Assembly: GCA_040381075.1 (NCBI GenBank)
Contig: JBEIHX010000005.1
Coordinates: forward strand, 1-64,000
DNA length: 64,000 nt
Direction: 5' to 3'
Source of the DNA: JBEIHX01 sp040381075
GTDB lineage: Bacteria > Pseudomonadota > Alphaproteobacteria > Caulobacterales > Aquidulcibacteraceae
Each line of letters begins with the position of its first letter. The stretch's first letter is position 1. Shown piece by piece: positions 26,274 through 34,724 of this stretch. The notes beneath the pieces were generated by a model. That model was given only the letters and a program-made list of their open reading frames with translations. It made no database searches and was not told the DNA's origin. A program made the translations under genes and the position numbers.

Positions 26274-26601
26274 GGATCCTCCCGGCGCGTGGGCCGCGGC
26301 GCGTCTGTCGTGTCTGGCCGGACATGCGCCGGCCTGGTCGACAGGCTAACCCCGGGCGGCAGGGTCCAGCAACGGCGCCGCGGGGTAAGCCAGGACCGGC
26401 GCGCGGCGCCGCTGGTCGGTGAGCCGCCTGGTGCGGCGGGCTGTCACGACGCGCGCAGCAGCGGCGCATGCGAGAAAGGCCGGACGCGGGGCGAGGGACA
26501 GGCCAGGGCGAGGCGGGCGGGAGACCCGGTCCGGGCGCGCTTGGGCGTTGCGCGGGAGGGGGCGCGATCGGCCGCACCCAGACTGGCGAGGGGAAAACCA
26601 G
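26274..26601. other. divergent intergenic gap with no recognised element
   Basis: This 328-base region separates the lipocalin-like operon (minus) from the DHFR-like operon (plus). It is very GC-rich, with runs of cgcgc and gcggc. I see no array, terminator or convincing promoter boxes, though promoters for both operons must lie here. Confidence 0.5.
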
Positions 26602-27129
26602 ATGCCGGGACGAACAGTGATCCAGGCCGCGATCAGTCTGGACGGTCGCATCGCCGGGGCGGACGGCGACATTCACTGGCTGGACCCGTTCCCGCCCGAG
26701 GCCTTCGGCATCGACGCCTTCATTCCCGGTCTTGACGCCGTCGTGATGGGCCGAAAGTCCTATGATGAAACGATCGGCTTCGGAGAATGGTATCTCACCC
26801 AGGTCCCCGAGGTGATTGTGACGACGCACCGGGCGATCGAAAACCCGCCGCCAAACGTGCACAGCGAACCCGGAGAGATCGGTGCGATGCTGTCGCGGCT
26901 GCGGGCGCGGACATTTCGGGACATCTGGCTGTTTGGCGGCGCGGACACCTGGGTGCAGGCGCTCGAAGCCGATATGGTCGATGTGATCGATCTCGTCATT
27001 GTGCCGGTGGTGCTGGGGGATGGCCCGATCTGGCTGCCGCGCGCACGCCTGCAGGGGCGCTTCGTGTCCGTGAGCGCGGCAGCCCATGCCTCGGGCGCCG
27101 TGCGGATGATCCTGGAGCGCGCCTCATGA
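26602..27129 (+). CDS. dihydrofolate-reductase-like protein (RibD C-terminal fold)
   Basis: A 175-aa protein starting at the ATG at 26602 behind AGGGGAAA. It has the RibD_C/YyaP-type pattern: VIQAAISLDGRIAGADGDIHW, then DAVVMGRKSYDETIGF, VIVTTHR, and FGGADTWVQALEADMVD for the NADPH-binding strand. Proteins of this type are NADPH-dependent reductases of unknown substrate, distinct from FolA. It is first in a run of four genes linked by 4-base overlaps. Confidence 0.85.
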   Translation: MPGRTVIQAAISLDGRIAGADGDIHWLDPFPPEAFGIDAFIPGLDAVVMGRKSYDETIGFGEWYLTQVPEVIVTTHRAIENPPPNVHSEPGEIGAMLSRLRARTFRDIWLFGGADTWVQALEADMVDVIDLVIVPVVLGDGPIWLPRARLQGRFVSVSAAAHASGAVRMILERAS

Positions 27130-27554
27130 CCCGCGCTCACGGCGCGAGCGCGGGCGAGATCCAGGCGTTTCTGTCGGAGAACTTCCCGCAGGGCAGGCCG
27201 GCGCAGGTCGATTATGCCGATGGCGAACGCGTGGTTGTCCGGCTGGCCTTCGAGCCATCCCAGATCCGGCCGGGCGGGACGATTTCCGGCCCGACGATGA
27301 TGAGTCTGGCCGACACGGCCATGTACGCGCTGGTCTTTTCAGCGATCGGCATCGTGCCGCTCGCGGTCACGACGAACCTGTCGATCAACTTCCTGCGCAA
27401 GCCGGGTCCTGGCGACATCGCCGCCCAGGCGCGCATGCTGAAACTCGGCAGGGCGCTGGCCGTCGGGGAGGTGGACATCCGATCGGTGGGCGCAGACTGG
27501 CCAGCCGCCCACGCGGTTGTCACCTATTCCATCCCGCCGGACGCTCGGCGATGA
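27126..27554 (+). CDS. PaaI-type hotdog thioesterase
   Basis: A 142-aa hotdog-fold acyl-CoA thioesterase candidate. The signature is RPGGTISGPTMMSLADTAMY (central helix with the catalytic-region Asp), followed by VPLAVTTNLSINFLRKP and strand motifs ARMLKLGRALAVGEVDI. The ATG at 27126 overlaps the preceding stop (ATGA). The enzyme is cytoplasmic. The substrate is not indicated by the neighbours. Confidence 0.88.
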   Translation: MTRAHGASAGEIQAFLSENFPQGRPAQVDYADGERVVVRLAFEPSQIRPGGTISGPTMMSLADTAMYALVFSAIGIVPLAVTTNLSINFLRKPGPGDIAAQARMLKLGRALAVGEVDIRSVGADWPAAHAVVTYSIPPDARR

Positions 27555-28000
27555 CGCAGCCCCCGCCGACGGCCGGCGCAAGCGGGCGGATAGAGCGCCT
27601 CGCGCGGGACGGCGTCGCCAGCCACACCCTGATCGGTCTTGGCGCGCTCAATGGCCTGGCTGCGGTCGGTCTTGGCGCCTTCGCCGCCCACGCCCTGGAA
27701 GGCGCAGCATCGCCGGCGGCCATGGCGTGGTGGAAAACGGCGGGAACCTACCATCTGGCCCATGCGGTCGCGACGCTGGCGATGGCGCTGGCGCATGACC
27801 GCGGCGTTCCAGGCGCCCGCCGCGCGGCCTGGTGCTTCGTGATCGGCTCCTGGACCTTCGCCGGCGCGCTCTACGCCCTTGCGCTTGGCGCGCCGCGGGT
27901 TCTGGGCGCCGTAGCCCCGGTCGGCGGCGTGCTGCTGCTGGCGGGCTGGCTGAGCGTGCTGGCGCCGTTGGCGCGCAACCCGTGGAGCCTTCGTGGATGA
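27551..28000 (+). CDS. DUF423 membrane protein
   Basis: A 149-aa inner-membrane protein with about four helices. LIGLGALNGLAAVGLGAFAA, HALEGAASPAAMAWWKTAGT and YHLAHAVATLA match the DUF423 (YgdD) signature: a GAFGAHxL-type first helix and a YHxxHxxAL second helix. The start overlaps the thioesterase stop (ATGA). Function is unknown; DUF423 proteins are widespread and small. Confidence 0.88.
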   Translation: MTQPPPTAGASGRIERLARDGVASHTLIGLGALNGLAAVGLGAFAAHALEGAASPAAMAWWKTAGTYHLAHAVATLAMALAHDRGVPGARRAAWCFVIGSWTFAGALYALALGAPRVLGAVAPVGGVLLLAGWLSVLAPLARNPWSLRG

Positions 28001-28995
28001 GGTCTTCGCCGATGAGCCTTGTGGATCTGCCCGGGATGCCTGCGACCTTGAGTTTCACGCGCGCCGGGGTTCGGCTCGCCTATTATGAGGCGGGGCGCAC
28101 GGATGGCGGCGCGCCGCCGATCGTGCTCTGTCACGGCTTTCCCGAGATTGCCTACTCCTGGCGCCATCAGCTCGCGGGACTTGCCGCGCAGGGATTTCAT
28201 GTCATTGCGCTGGACCAGCGCGGCTATGGTCAGAGCGACTGTCCGACCGAGGTGGAGGCGTACGATCTCGCCAACCTCGCTGGCGACCTGACGGGCCTGC
28301 TCGATCATCTGGGAATTGAAAGGGCGGTCTTCTGCGGACACGACTGGGGCGGCATCGTCGTCTGGGCCTATCCCCTGCGGTCGCCCGAACGCGTCGCCGG
28401 CGTGATCGGGCTGAACACGCCCTACTCCAGGCGGGCTGCGATGGATCCCATAGCCCTGTTCGAAAAGCGGTTCGGCGCCGACTTCTACATTGTGCAGTTC
28501 AACCGCAACCGGATCGCGGATGCGGTGATGGAGGCCGATGTGGAGCGGACATTGCGCTGCCTCTACCGTCGCCCGCAGCCTGAGGCGCAGACTGGGCGTG
28601 CGGGACGCATCGGCATGTCGATCACGGATCAGATCGCAGCTTTCGACCCATCGGACCGGCGCGGCCAGCTGCTCAGCGACGCCGAACTGGCGGTGTTTGC
28701 GGCGGCCTTCGCGCGCACCGGCTTTACGCCGGGGATCAACTGGTATCGCAACTTCACACGCAACTGGGAGCACGCGCCCGCCGGTCCCGACAGGATTGAC
28801 GCGCCGGCGCTGATGGTGATGGCTGAGCTCGATCTGGCGCTGCCCCCGGCGGCGGCGGACGGCATGGAAAAATATGTTCCCAATCTGGAAAAGGTGCTGA
28901 TCCCCGGCTGTGGCCACTGGACCCAGCAGGAGAAACCGGAAGAGACCACCCGCGTGATCGCAGACTGGATGAGGCGCACCTTCCCACGCCCGTGA
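27997..28995 (+). CDS. alpha/beta hydrolase, epoxide hydrolase-like
   Basis: About 332 aa. It has the oxyanion motif HGFPEIAYSWRHQ, GYGQSD, nucleophile elbow GHDWGG (Asp nucleophile, as in epoxide hydrolases and haloalkane dehalogenases), two cap-domain tyrosines in ITDQIA...NWYRNF context, the acid in MAELDLALPP and catalytic His in GCGHWTQQEKPEE. The ATG at 27997 forms a 4-base overlap with the DUF423 stop and has GGAG upstream; the ATG at 28012 is an alternative. It is last gene of the operon. The HGFPE and GHDWG combination favours epoxide hydrolase. Confidence 0.9.
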   Translation: MRSSPMSLVDLPGMPATLSFTRAGVRLAYYEAGRTDGGAPPIVLCHGFPEIAYSWRHQLAGLAAQGFHVIALDQRGYGQSDCPTEVEAYDLANLAGDLTGLLDHLGIERAVFCGHDWGGIVVWAYPLRSPERVAGVIGLNTPYSRRAAMDPIALFEKRFGADFYIVQFNRNRIADAVMEADVERTLRCLYRRPQPEAQTGRAGRIGMSITDQIAAFDPSDRRGQLLSDAELAVFAAAFARTGFTPGINWYRNFTRNWEHAPAGPDRIDAPALMVMAELDLALPPAAADGMEKYVPNLEKVLIPGCGHWTQQEKPEETTRVIADWMRRTFPRP

Positions 28996-29092
28996 GGCCA
29001 GGCGGCGGGCTGCGCGGCGGACTTGGCGAGCGTCTTGCAGCGCCATAAGAGCGTTGCGACGCGCACCCGGGCGCGGAGGTCTTGGACCGTCG

Positions 29093-30505
29093 ATGAATGA
29101 CCCTTTGAAAGACCGCGCCGCCCACGGCCTGCGGCGGACGGGCGCTGGCGGGCCGGGCGGTCTGCGACGCGCCGTCCGGCGGCCGCTCGCCTGGCTCGGC
29201 GCATGGTTTCGCGCCCGCGATCCGATCCACCAGGTGGCGCTCGGCTATCTTGCATACATCATCATCTGCTTTGGAGCCCTGGCCGCGCCCTGGGCGGTGA
29301 GCGCGCCCGTGCCCTACCTCGACCGCCTGTTCATCGCCGTCTCGGCTGTGTCAACGACGGGTCTGTCGCCGGTCGATATCGAGGAGGCGTTCACGTTCTG
29401 GGGAGAGGCCGCAATCCTGCTCACCATCAAGGCGGCGGGACTTGGCTATCTGACGATCGGCTCCTTTGTGGCCTTGTCGCTGCAGCAGCGGCTGTCGGCG
29501 CATCGCGAGAGTCTGGCGCGCGCCTCCTTTCCGCTGCCGGAGGGGTTCAACCCGACACAATTCATCCAGCGCGTGTTCTGGTTCGCGCTGTTGATCGAGA
29601 TGCTGGGCGTTGTCCTGCTCTTCCCACAGCTGTTCTATGCGGGTGCGGATCGTCCCTTGTGGTCGGCGATATTCCACTCGATTTCGGCCTTCAACACCGC
29701 CGGTTTCTCGATTTATGGCGACAGCATGGAGCGCTTCGCGGCGCATCCAGGCATCCTTTTGTCGATCATCTTCCTGGCCTATCTCGGGGCCATCGGCTTC
29801 ATTGTGATGAGCGAATTCTGGGATCGTTTTCTCCATCCACGCCGCAAGCTCGGCTTCACCAGCCGGGTGGTGCTCATCGCCATGGCGGTGCACGGCGTCG
29901 GCGGCACCGCGCTGCTGTTGCTGTTTGAGCCGAAGTTCATGGAGATGTCGCCGGACTTTGCGCTCCTCAACGCCCTGTTCCAGGTCTCGATGGCGGGCAC
30001 GACGGCCGGTTTCAACACCGTCTCGCTGTCGACGATCGCCCCGGCGACGGCGGCGGCTTTCTATCTGGTGATGGCTTTCGGCGCGGCGCCTGCGGGCACC
30101 GGCGGCGGCTTGAAGCTGACAACTGCGGCTGTTCTGTGGGCGGAGATCGTCGCGGTGCTGCGGCGGCGCGACCGGGTGACGCTTCTGGGCTATGAGATAC
30201 CGGCAGCGCGCGTGCGCCAGGCCAGCGCCACGCTGGCGTTTTTTCTGATTCTGCTGGGCGCCTCGCTGTTCGTGCTGCTGACAAGCGAAGAAGCGCCGTT
30301 CGAGGTTGTGCTGTTCGAAGCCGTGTCAGCGCTGACGAACGCCGGCATGTCCATGGGGCTCACCGGGCAGCTGTCGGACGTCGGCATGGCTGTGGTGATC
30401 CTGCTGATGTTTGTGGGGCGCGTCGGCATCCTGTCCTTCGGCCTCGCGCTCGCCGCCAAGGACGAGCGAAAGGACGATCCCGAGGACGCCGACGTGGTCC
30501 TGTAA
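29093..30505 (+). CDS. TrkH/KtrB family potassium uptake protein
   Basis: A 470-aa polytopic K+ channel-like transporter with four M1-P-M2 repeats. Pore-loop signatures are FIAVSAVSTTGLSPVD, ISAFNTAGFSIYGDS, MAGTTAGFNTVSL and ALTNAGMSMGLTGQ, each with the selectivity glycine. The gating-loop region GAAPAGTGGGLKLTTAAV is typical of KtrB (GGSPGSTGGG type). The ATG at 29093 is chosen; the frame is open to 29054. A cytosolic RCK partner (TrkA/KtrA) is not in this window. It stands 97 bases after the epoxide hydrolase gene and is probably separately expressed. Confidence 0.92.
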   Translation: MNDPLKDRAAHGLRRTGAGGPGGLRRAVRRPLAWLGAWFRARDPIHQVALGYLAYIIICFGALAAPWAVSAPVPYLDRLFIAVSAVSTTGLSPVDIEEAFTFWGEAAILLTIKAAGLGYLTIGSFVALSLQQRLSAHRESLARASFPLPEGFNPTQFIQRVFWFALLIEMLGVVLLFPQLFYAGADRPLWSAIFHSISAFNTAGFSIYGDSMERFAAHPGILLSIIFLAYLGAIGFIVMSEFWDRFLHPRRKLGFTSRVVLIAMAVHGVGGTALLLLFEPKFMEMSPDFALLNALFQVSMAGTTAGFNTVSLSTIAPATAAAFYLVMAFGAAPAGTGGGLKLTTAAVLWAEIVAVLRRRDRVTLLGYEIPAARVRQASATLAFFLILLGASLFVLLTSEEAPFEVVLFEAVSALTNAGMSMGLTGQLSDVGMAVVILLMFVGRVGILSFGLALAAKDERKDDPEDADVVL

Positions 30506-30576
30506 GCGCACTGGAGCGCCCAACCGCGCCGCCAGCCTGCGCGCAGGCGTCAGGCTTTCCGGGCCAGGCGTTCAGG

Positions 30577-30632
30577 ATGAAGGGGCCCGCGTGAAGGGGC
30601 CAGCGTGAAGGGATCTGCGTGAGGGGGGCTGC
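30577..30632. repeat. 14-base repeat, four copies
   Basis: Units atgaaggggcccgc, gtgaaggggccagc, gtgaagggatctgc and gtgaggggggctgc, about 70 bases after the trkH-like stop. Each unit begins RTGA. Confidence 0.8.
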
Positions 30633-30684
30633 CGCAGGCGCCTGGCGCCCCTCGGGCGCCTGGTGCGTGGTGTTACACCTCGAC

Positions 30685-30709
30685 AAATCGCGGAGAGGAG
30701 CGATTTTTT
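30685..30709 (+). terminator. intrinsic terminator downstream of the trkH-like gene
   Basis: A 7-bp stem AAATCGC/GCGATTT with loop ggagagga is followed by a run of T (six in total with the stem). It is 180 bases after the TrkH-like stop, between two tandem arrays. Confidence 0.65.
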
Positions 30710-30758
30710 CCGGCAGGCGGGCGCGTGCGATTCGCCGCCCGCCGTTTGATGCGCTGTG

Positions 30759-30860
30759 GCAGTTGGCGTGCTGTCTCAGTTGGCGTGCTGTCTCAGTTGG
30801 CGTGCTGTCTCAGTTGGCGTGCTATCTCAGTTGGTGGTGTGTCTCAGTTGGTGGTGTGTC
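30759..30860. repeat. 17-base repeat, six copies, ending at an RBS
   Basis: Six copies of tcagttggcgtgctgtc; copies 5 and 6 carry ttggtggtgtgtc. The array ends at 30860 and tcAGGAGG (30861-30868), the ribosome site of the SIMPL gene, looks like a truncated seventh copy. The SIMPL frame is open through the whole array. With this array the gap 30506-30873 contains nothing else beyond the 14-base array and terminator. Confidence 0.93.
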
Positions 30861-30873
30861 TCAGGAGGTGCTG

Positions 30874-31644
30874 GTGGCCGGATTTGGAACGCGCCGCGGC
30901 GGCGGTGTGGGCGCCGCGCTTGCAGTGTTGGCGGGGGCAGTGGCGGTGGTGCTCGCTGTCATGTGGTTTGGCGGGCGGATAGCGACAGGAGACAGGCCGG
31001 ATGCGACGGTGACCATCCGCTCGCCCGTCTCCGCCAAGGCGGCCCCGGACGTCGCCGTGATCAGCGCTGGCGTCGAGGCGTCAGCCTCCTCAGCGTCAAC
31101 CGCCGCGGATCTGGCGGCGCAACGCGCCTCAAAGGTGCTGGAAGCGGCCCGCAAATCGGGCGTGGACGGCAAGGATCTGAAGACGCTGTCCGCCACGGTC
31201 GCCCCGCAATACACAACCCCGGCCCGCGGCGAACCGCGCATCAGCGGCTATGTGGCGGGCCAGCTCGTGCAGGTCACAGTGCGCGATACCGCCAGGATGG
31301 GCGCACTGATGAGCGCACTGACCGGGGCCGGCGCCCAGACCATCCAGGGACCAGAGTTCCGGCTTGAGGATCCTGAGACCGCCATGGCCGACGCGCGTCG
31401 CGCGGCAATCGAGGCGGCTGAGCTGCGCGCCCAGCTTTACGCCGATGCGGCAGGCTTCAAACGTGTGCGTATCCTGAGGATCTCTGAAGCGGATCCAGAG
31501 CCTGGGCCGCCTGCCCCGCCGGCCATGCTGGCCATGGACGCGGGCGCGCCAGAGGGCGCACGCGGGGTGGAGGACACGCCGATCGCGCCGGGAGAAGTGG
31601 CGCTGGAGGACATCCTGATCATCACGTACGCGCTTGACCGTTAG
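30874..31644 (+). CDS. SIMPL domain-containing membrane-anchored protein
   Basis: A 256-aa protein starting at the GTG at 30874, five bases after a perfect AGGAGG. An N-terminal helix (about residues 10-32) anchors it, followed by a periplasmic SIMPL (DUF541) domain: ISAGVEASASSASTAADLAA, EAARKSGVDGKDLKTLSATV, QVTVRDTARMGALMSALTGA and DARRAAIEAAELRAQLYADA. The C-terminal LEDILIITYAL ends the fold. An earlier start would translate the repeat array, which has no SIMPL similarity. SIMPL proteins are periplasmic, of broadly unknown function. Its stop overlaps a small convergent gene by 4 bases. Confidence 0.82.
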   Translation: MAGFGTRRGGGVGAALAVLAGAVAVVLAVMWFGGRIATGDRPDATVTIRSPVSAKAAPDVAVISAGVEASASSASTAADLAAQRASKVLEAARKSGVDGKDLKTLSATVAPQYTTPARGEPRISGYVAGQLVQVTVRDTARMGALMSALTGAGAQTIQGPEFRLEDPETAMADARRAAIEAAELRAQLYADAAGFKRVRILRISEADPEPGPPAPPAMLAMDAGAPEGARGVEDTPIAPGEVALEDILIITYALDR

Positions 31645-31799
31645 CGGTCGGCTGCGGGAACCCGGAGGCGAACATTGCCGGCGCCGGGAGCCTCGGCAGG
31701 CGGCTGGGTCGCAGCCGCAGCGAGCCCGGCGAGACTGAGCGCGAGCGTCAGGACCGCGAGCCGATCGAGCAGAAATCGCAGCACAGACCAAAGCGACAT
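31641..31799 (-). CDS. small single-pass membrane or secreted protein, 52 aa
   Basis: The ATG at 31799 has GGGAGG about 12 bases upstream. The peptide begins MSLWSVLRFLLDRLAVLTLA with a long hydrophobic stretch ending AGLAAAATQPPAEAP, which reads as a signal peptide or one transmembrane helix. I do not recognise it. It converges with the SIMPL gene, overlapping its stop by 4 bases. Its layout (small membrane protein tucked at the 3' end of another gene) resembles 13476-13628, but sequences are not similar. Confidence 0.45.
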   Translation of the reverse strand: MSLWSVLRFLLDRLAVLTLALSLAGLAAAATQPPAEAPGAGNVRLRVPAADR

Positions 31800-31895
31800 C
31801 GAAATCGTCCTCCCGATGCTCCGGCGAGCAAGTCCGGCGCCACGAAGCCTGCCCCCGCGCACGCGGCGCGGGGGCTGCGCGGCAAGCCCTCAATT

Positions 31896-32033
31896 GCCTC
31901 ATCCCGGGCGCCTCATCCCGGGCGCCTCATCCCGGGCGCCTCATCCCGGGCGCCTCATCCCGGGCCCGCCAATCCGGGCCCGCCATTGCGGGTCCGCTAT
32001 CCGGGTCCGCTATCCGGGGCCGTCTATCCAGGG
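31896..32033. repeat. 14-base repeat, five exact and about five degenerate copies
   Basis: Five exact copies of gcctcatcccgggc (31896-31965), then ccgccaatccgggc, ccgccattgcgggt, ccgctatccgggt and ccgctatccgggg, decaying toward the right; two of the degenerate units are 13 bases. The exact half suggests recent expansion at one side. It lies in the 497-base gap 31800-32296; the rest of the gap shows only the promoter at 32225-32254. Confidence 0.93.
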
Positions 32034-32224
32034 CTGATCGTCTCGGTCGCACGGGCGCCGCACCAGGGTTTGGGGCCACACCGCAACCGCCAGAGCTGCC
32101 CGACACATCGCGAGGCGGCGGACCACGCGTAGGGCTGGCGGCGGGGGCGCAAGACGACCGCGGCGGCCCGGGCGCCGTGGTCGATGTCGGCATGACCCCG
32201 CCCACGCCACGCCTGAAACCCTGC

Positions 32225-32254
32225 TTGGTTCCCTTTTGGAGTCGCCGCTATAGA
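32225..32254 (+). promoter_or_regulatory. probable promoter of the ATP-grasp gene
   Basis: TTGGTT (32225-32230), an 18-base spacer and TATAGA (32249-32254) lie 42 bases before the ATG at 32297. TATAGA matches five of six -10 positions and stands out in this GC-rich gap. Confidence 0.55.
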
Positions 32255-32296
32255 TGGACGCGCGGGTCGACACGCTTCTGGAGACCGGAACTGCGC

Positions 32297-33267
32297 ATGG
32301 GAACACAGGTGGGCAAACGCGCGTCGACGCGGCTCAATTGGCTTGGCGACTTCGTGGTCGGCGGCGGCGTCGTCTACGTCAAGAAGACTGGGGCGCGCAT
32401 CCCACTCAACGCCGAGGTGCTGACCGCCACGGCCCGCTGGTTCGCGTTTTTTTTGCTGCCGAGTTCTGGCGGCTCGTCAAGCTGCTGCGCGCAAACCGCT
32501 CGCCCTCCATCGCGTTCACACCCGATCGCCCGCGGCCCTGGTACCTCATCTGGCCCGTGCTGCATGCAGCAGGGGCGCGGATCGTCAATGACCCAAGCCG
32601 CGCCGATGTGGTGTTTCACTTTGACGACGCCACAACGTCGCCAAGCGCGCCTCCGCTGGAGACCAAACCGGGGGCGCGCCTGGTCAACTTCGCCTGTCTC
32701 GACGTATCGAAGTCCCGCGTCGCTGAGGCGTTTGAGGAGGCCTTCGGCTATCCCCTGCGCATTGACCCGGCGGTTCATCAAGGACATGCGGTGGAGAAGT
32801 CCGAGCACAATGGCGTGCATGACGGACGCATTGTGCATTGCCCGGTGACGCCGCTTGGCGGACGGGTCTATCAGCGGCTTGTCGACAACCGCATCGGCCC
32901 CGATGTGGTGGCGGACCTGCGCACGCCCACAGTGGGCGGCCAGCCTGCCTGCGTTTTCATCAAGGAACGCCCGATCGGAGTGCGCTTTTCCAATGACAAC
33001 TCGCGCTGCCGCCTGAAGGCGGCGCAGGACGTCTTCTCCCCTGACGAACTCGCCGCAATCGCCCGCTTCACCCGCCTCATAGGGCTCGATTGGGGCGGGC
33101 TTGATGTCCTGCGCGACGCCAGCGACGCCAGGCTCTACATTGTCGACGCCAACAAGACCGATATGGGCCCCCCGACCAGTCTGGCGTTCGGCGAAAAACT
33201 TCGCGCCACCCGGCTTCTGGCGCGCGCATTTGCAGCATACCTTGCCCGCCCGCGCGACATTGCCTAA
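32297..33267 (+). pseudogene. ATP-grasp/RimK-like protein gene with a frameshift at a T8 run
   Basis: The reading frame from ATG 32297 gives RLNWLGDFVVGGGVVYVKKT and continues to 32446, then hits eight consecutive T (32447-32454). Beyond them this frame is nonsense, while another frame continues smoothly (AEFWRLVKLLRANRS) to the stop at 33267 with RimK/ATP-grasp-like features, including YLIWPVLHAAGARIVNDPSR, DLRTPTVGGQPACVFIKERP and LYIVDANKTDMGPP. One extra T (T9) would restore a single frame of about 324 codons. The gene is either a recent one-base loss, a sequencing error in a homopolymer, or expressed by transcriptional slippage. It lies 9 bases ahead of the MBL gene. Which ATP-grasp activity it had is unclear. 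Confidence 0.7.
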
Positions 33268-33276
33268 GCACAGGTC

Positions 33277-34176
33277 ATGTCAGTCACCATTCCATTCGTG
33301 CGCTCGATCGAGTTTGACTACGGGCAGATCGCCGAGGTCAGCCCGCTCGTGCGCCGCATCATCGCGAACAACCCTGGCCCCTTCACCTATACCGGCACCG
33401 GCGTCTACGTGATCGGGCGCGGCCAGGTCGCCGTCATAGATCCGGGGCCGGATATTCCCGAACATTTCTCCGCCCTGAAGGATGCTCTGGCCGGCGAAAC
33501 GATCACGCATGTTTTTGTCACCCATTCCCATATGGATCACAGTCCCCTCGCCCATCCGCTCGCAGTCCATGCCGGGGCCAGGGTGTACGGCGGCGGCCCC
33601 GCGATCCCGACTGAGTCGGAGGTGAGGATGGAAGCCGGCGATGACCTCAGCTTCGAGCCGGACGTTCGGGTTCGCGACGGGGATGTGTTCCGCGGCGAGG
33701 GCTGGACGATCGAAGCGATCGCCACGCCGGGTCATACGTCGAACCATATCTGCTACGCATTGCATGAAGAGAACGCACTGTTCAGCGGCGACCACATCAT
33801 GGGCTGGTCGACGACCGTGATTTCGCCGCCGGACGGCGACATGGGGGCATATCTGAAGAGCCTCGAGAAAATTCGATTACGAAACTTTTCAAGGCTGTGG
33901 CCGACGCATGGCCCGCCCATTGAGGAGCCGGGCGCCTTTCTGGAGGCCTACATCGCCCATCGCCGCGCCCGCGAGGCGCAGATCATTGCGAGGCTGCAGG
34001 CTGGCCAGACCCGCGTCAAGGACATCGTCGCCGTCATGTATGCTGACGTTGACAAGCGGCTTCACCCGGCCGCCTGCCATTCCGTGATGGCCCACATTCT
34101 GCACATGCTGGCCGAAGGGCGCATCGCATGCGCCGGCGCCCCCAGCATGGATGCGGACTTCAGGCTCGCCGGCTGA
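33277..34176 (+). CDS. metallo-beta-lactamase-fold hydrolase (LACTB2/MBL type)
   Basis: A 299-aa binuclear-zinc hydrolase. Motifs are THSHMDH (HxHxDH, about residues 84-90), His in IATPGHTSNHICY, Asp in LFSGDHIMGW, and His in LWPTHGPP, so all metal ligands are present. C-terminal helices, with a winged-helix-like tail (YADVDKRLHPAACHSVMAHI), match the LACTB2-like family with possible RNase or thioesterase activity. It follows the frameshifted gene by 9 bases and is probably cotranscribed. It converges with the lipocalin-like gene with a 5-base gap. Confidence 0.92.
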   Translation: MSVTIPFVRSIEFDYGQIAEVSPLVRRIIANNPGPFTYTGTGVYVIGRGQVAVIDPGPDIPEHFSALKDALAGETITHVFVTHSHMDHSPLAHPLAVHAGARVYGGGPAIPTESEVRMEAGDDLSFEPDVRVRDGDVFRGEGWTIEAIATPGHTSNHICYALHEENALFSGDHIMGWSTTVISPPDGDMGAYLKSLEKIRLRNFSRLWPTHGPPIEEPGAFLEAYIAHRRAREAQIIARLQAGQTRVKDIVAVMYADVDKRLHPAACHSVMAHILHMLAEGRIACAGAPSMDADFRLAG

Positions 34177-34181
34177 GCCTG

Positions 34182-34628
34182 TTATTTTACGCGCTGTTCC
34201 TTGATGCAGGTGCGCTTGAAAAGCTGATCGTTCTCAAACCAGTGCCAGGTGCGTCCGCGGTGATGGCCGTCCTGCGAAATCTGGATCATCTCGTAGAGAT
34301 AGGCGCTCGGCATGTCCTTGCGCGTCCAGGTCAGGCACACCGTACGCGGGTCAATCTCCCAGGCCCGGCCGAAGATGCGGTCGGTGTCCCACCAGATCGC
34401 CTTATCGCGGTAGGTGGCGGGGAAGTGGATCTCTTCGCTGCGACCATCGGCCCACAGATAGGTATTGATCTGATGATAGGCATACGGGCCGGCGTCCGGG
34501 AAACTGCACTGCAGGCGGCTCCGGTGACGATCAATCTCGCGATTGTCCGCGTCGACGTGAATGTACACGCCTTCCCATTCGCCTTCATGACGCGCCAGCA
34601 CTGGCATTTCCGCGCGGATCAGGGACAT
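34182..34628 (-). CDS. lipocalin-like domain protein (DUF3598-type)
   Basis: A 148-aa soluble protein. The ATG at 34628 has GGAGG five bases upstream; an ATG four codons earlier is on top of that site. The sequence begins MSLIRAEMPVLARHEGEWEG and has repeated Trp/Tyr-rich strands (YLWADGRSEEIHFPATYRDK), the pattern of single-domain fatty-acid-binding lipocalins of the DUF3598 group. There is no signal peptide. No ligand can be assigned. It is convergent with the MBL gene and divergent from the enoyl-CoA-hydratase-fold gene. Confidence 0.6.
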   Translation of the reverse strand: MSLIRAEMPVLARHEGEWEGVYIHVDADNREIDRHRSRLQCSFPDAGPYAYHQINTYLWADGRSEEIHFPATYRDKAIWWDTDRIFGRAWEIDPRTVCLTWTRKDMPSAYLYEMIQISQDGHHRGRTWHWFENDQLFKRTCIKEQRVK

Positions 34629-34724
34629 CGTGGCCTCCAAGGTCTCGCCAAAGGCGACGCGCTATGGTGAAAGGCTGTCAGATTTAGCGATCAACAGTCT
34701 CCTTCGCCAGCCGGAAATCGCCCC

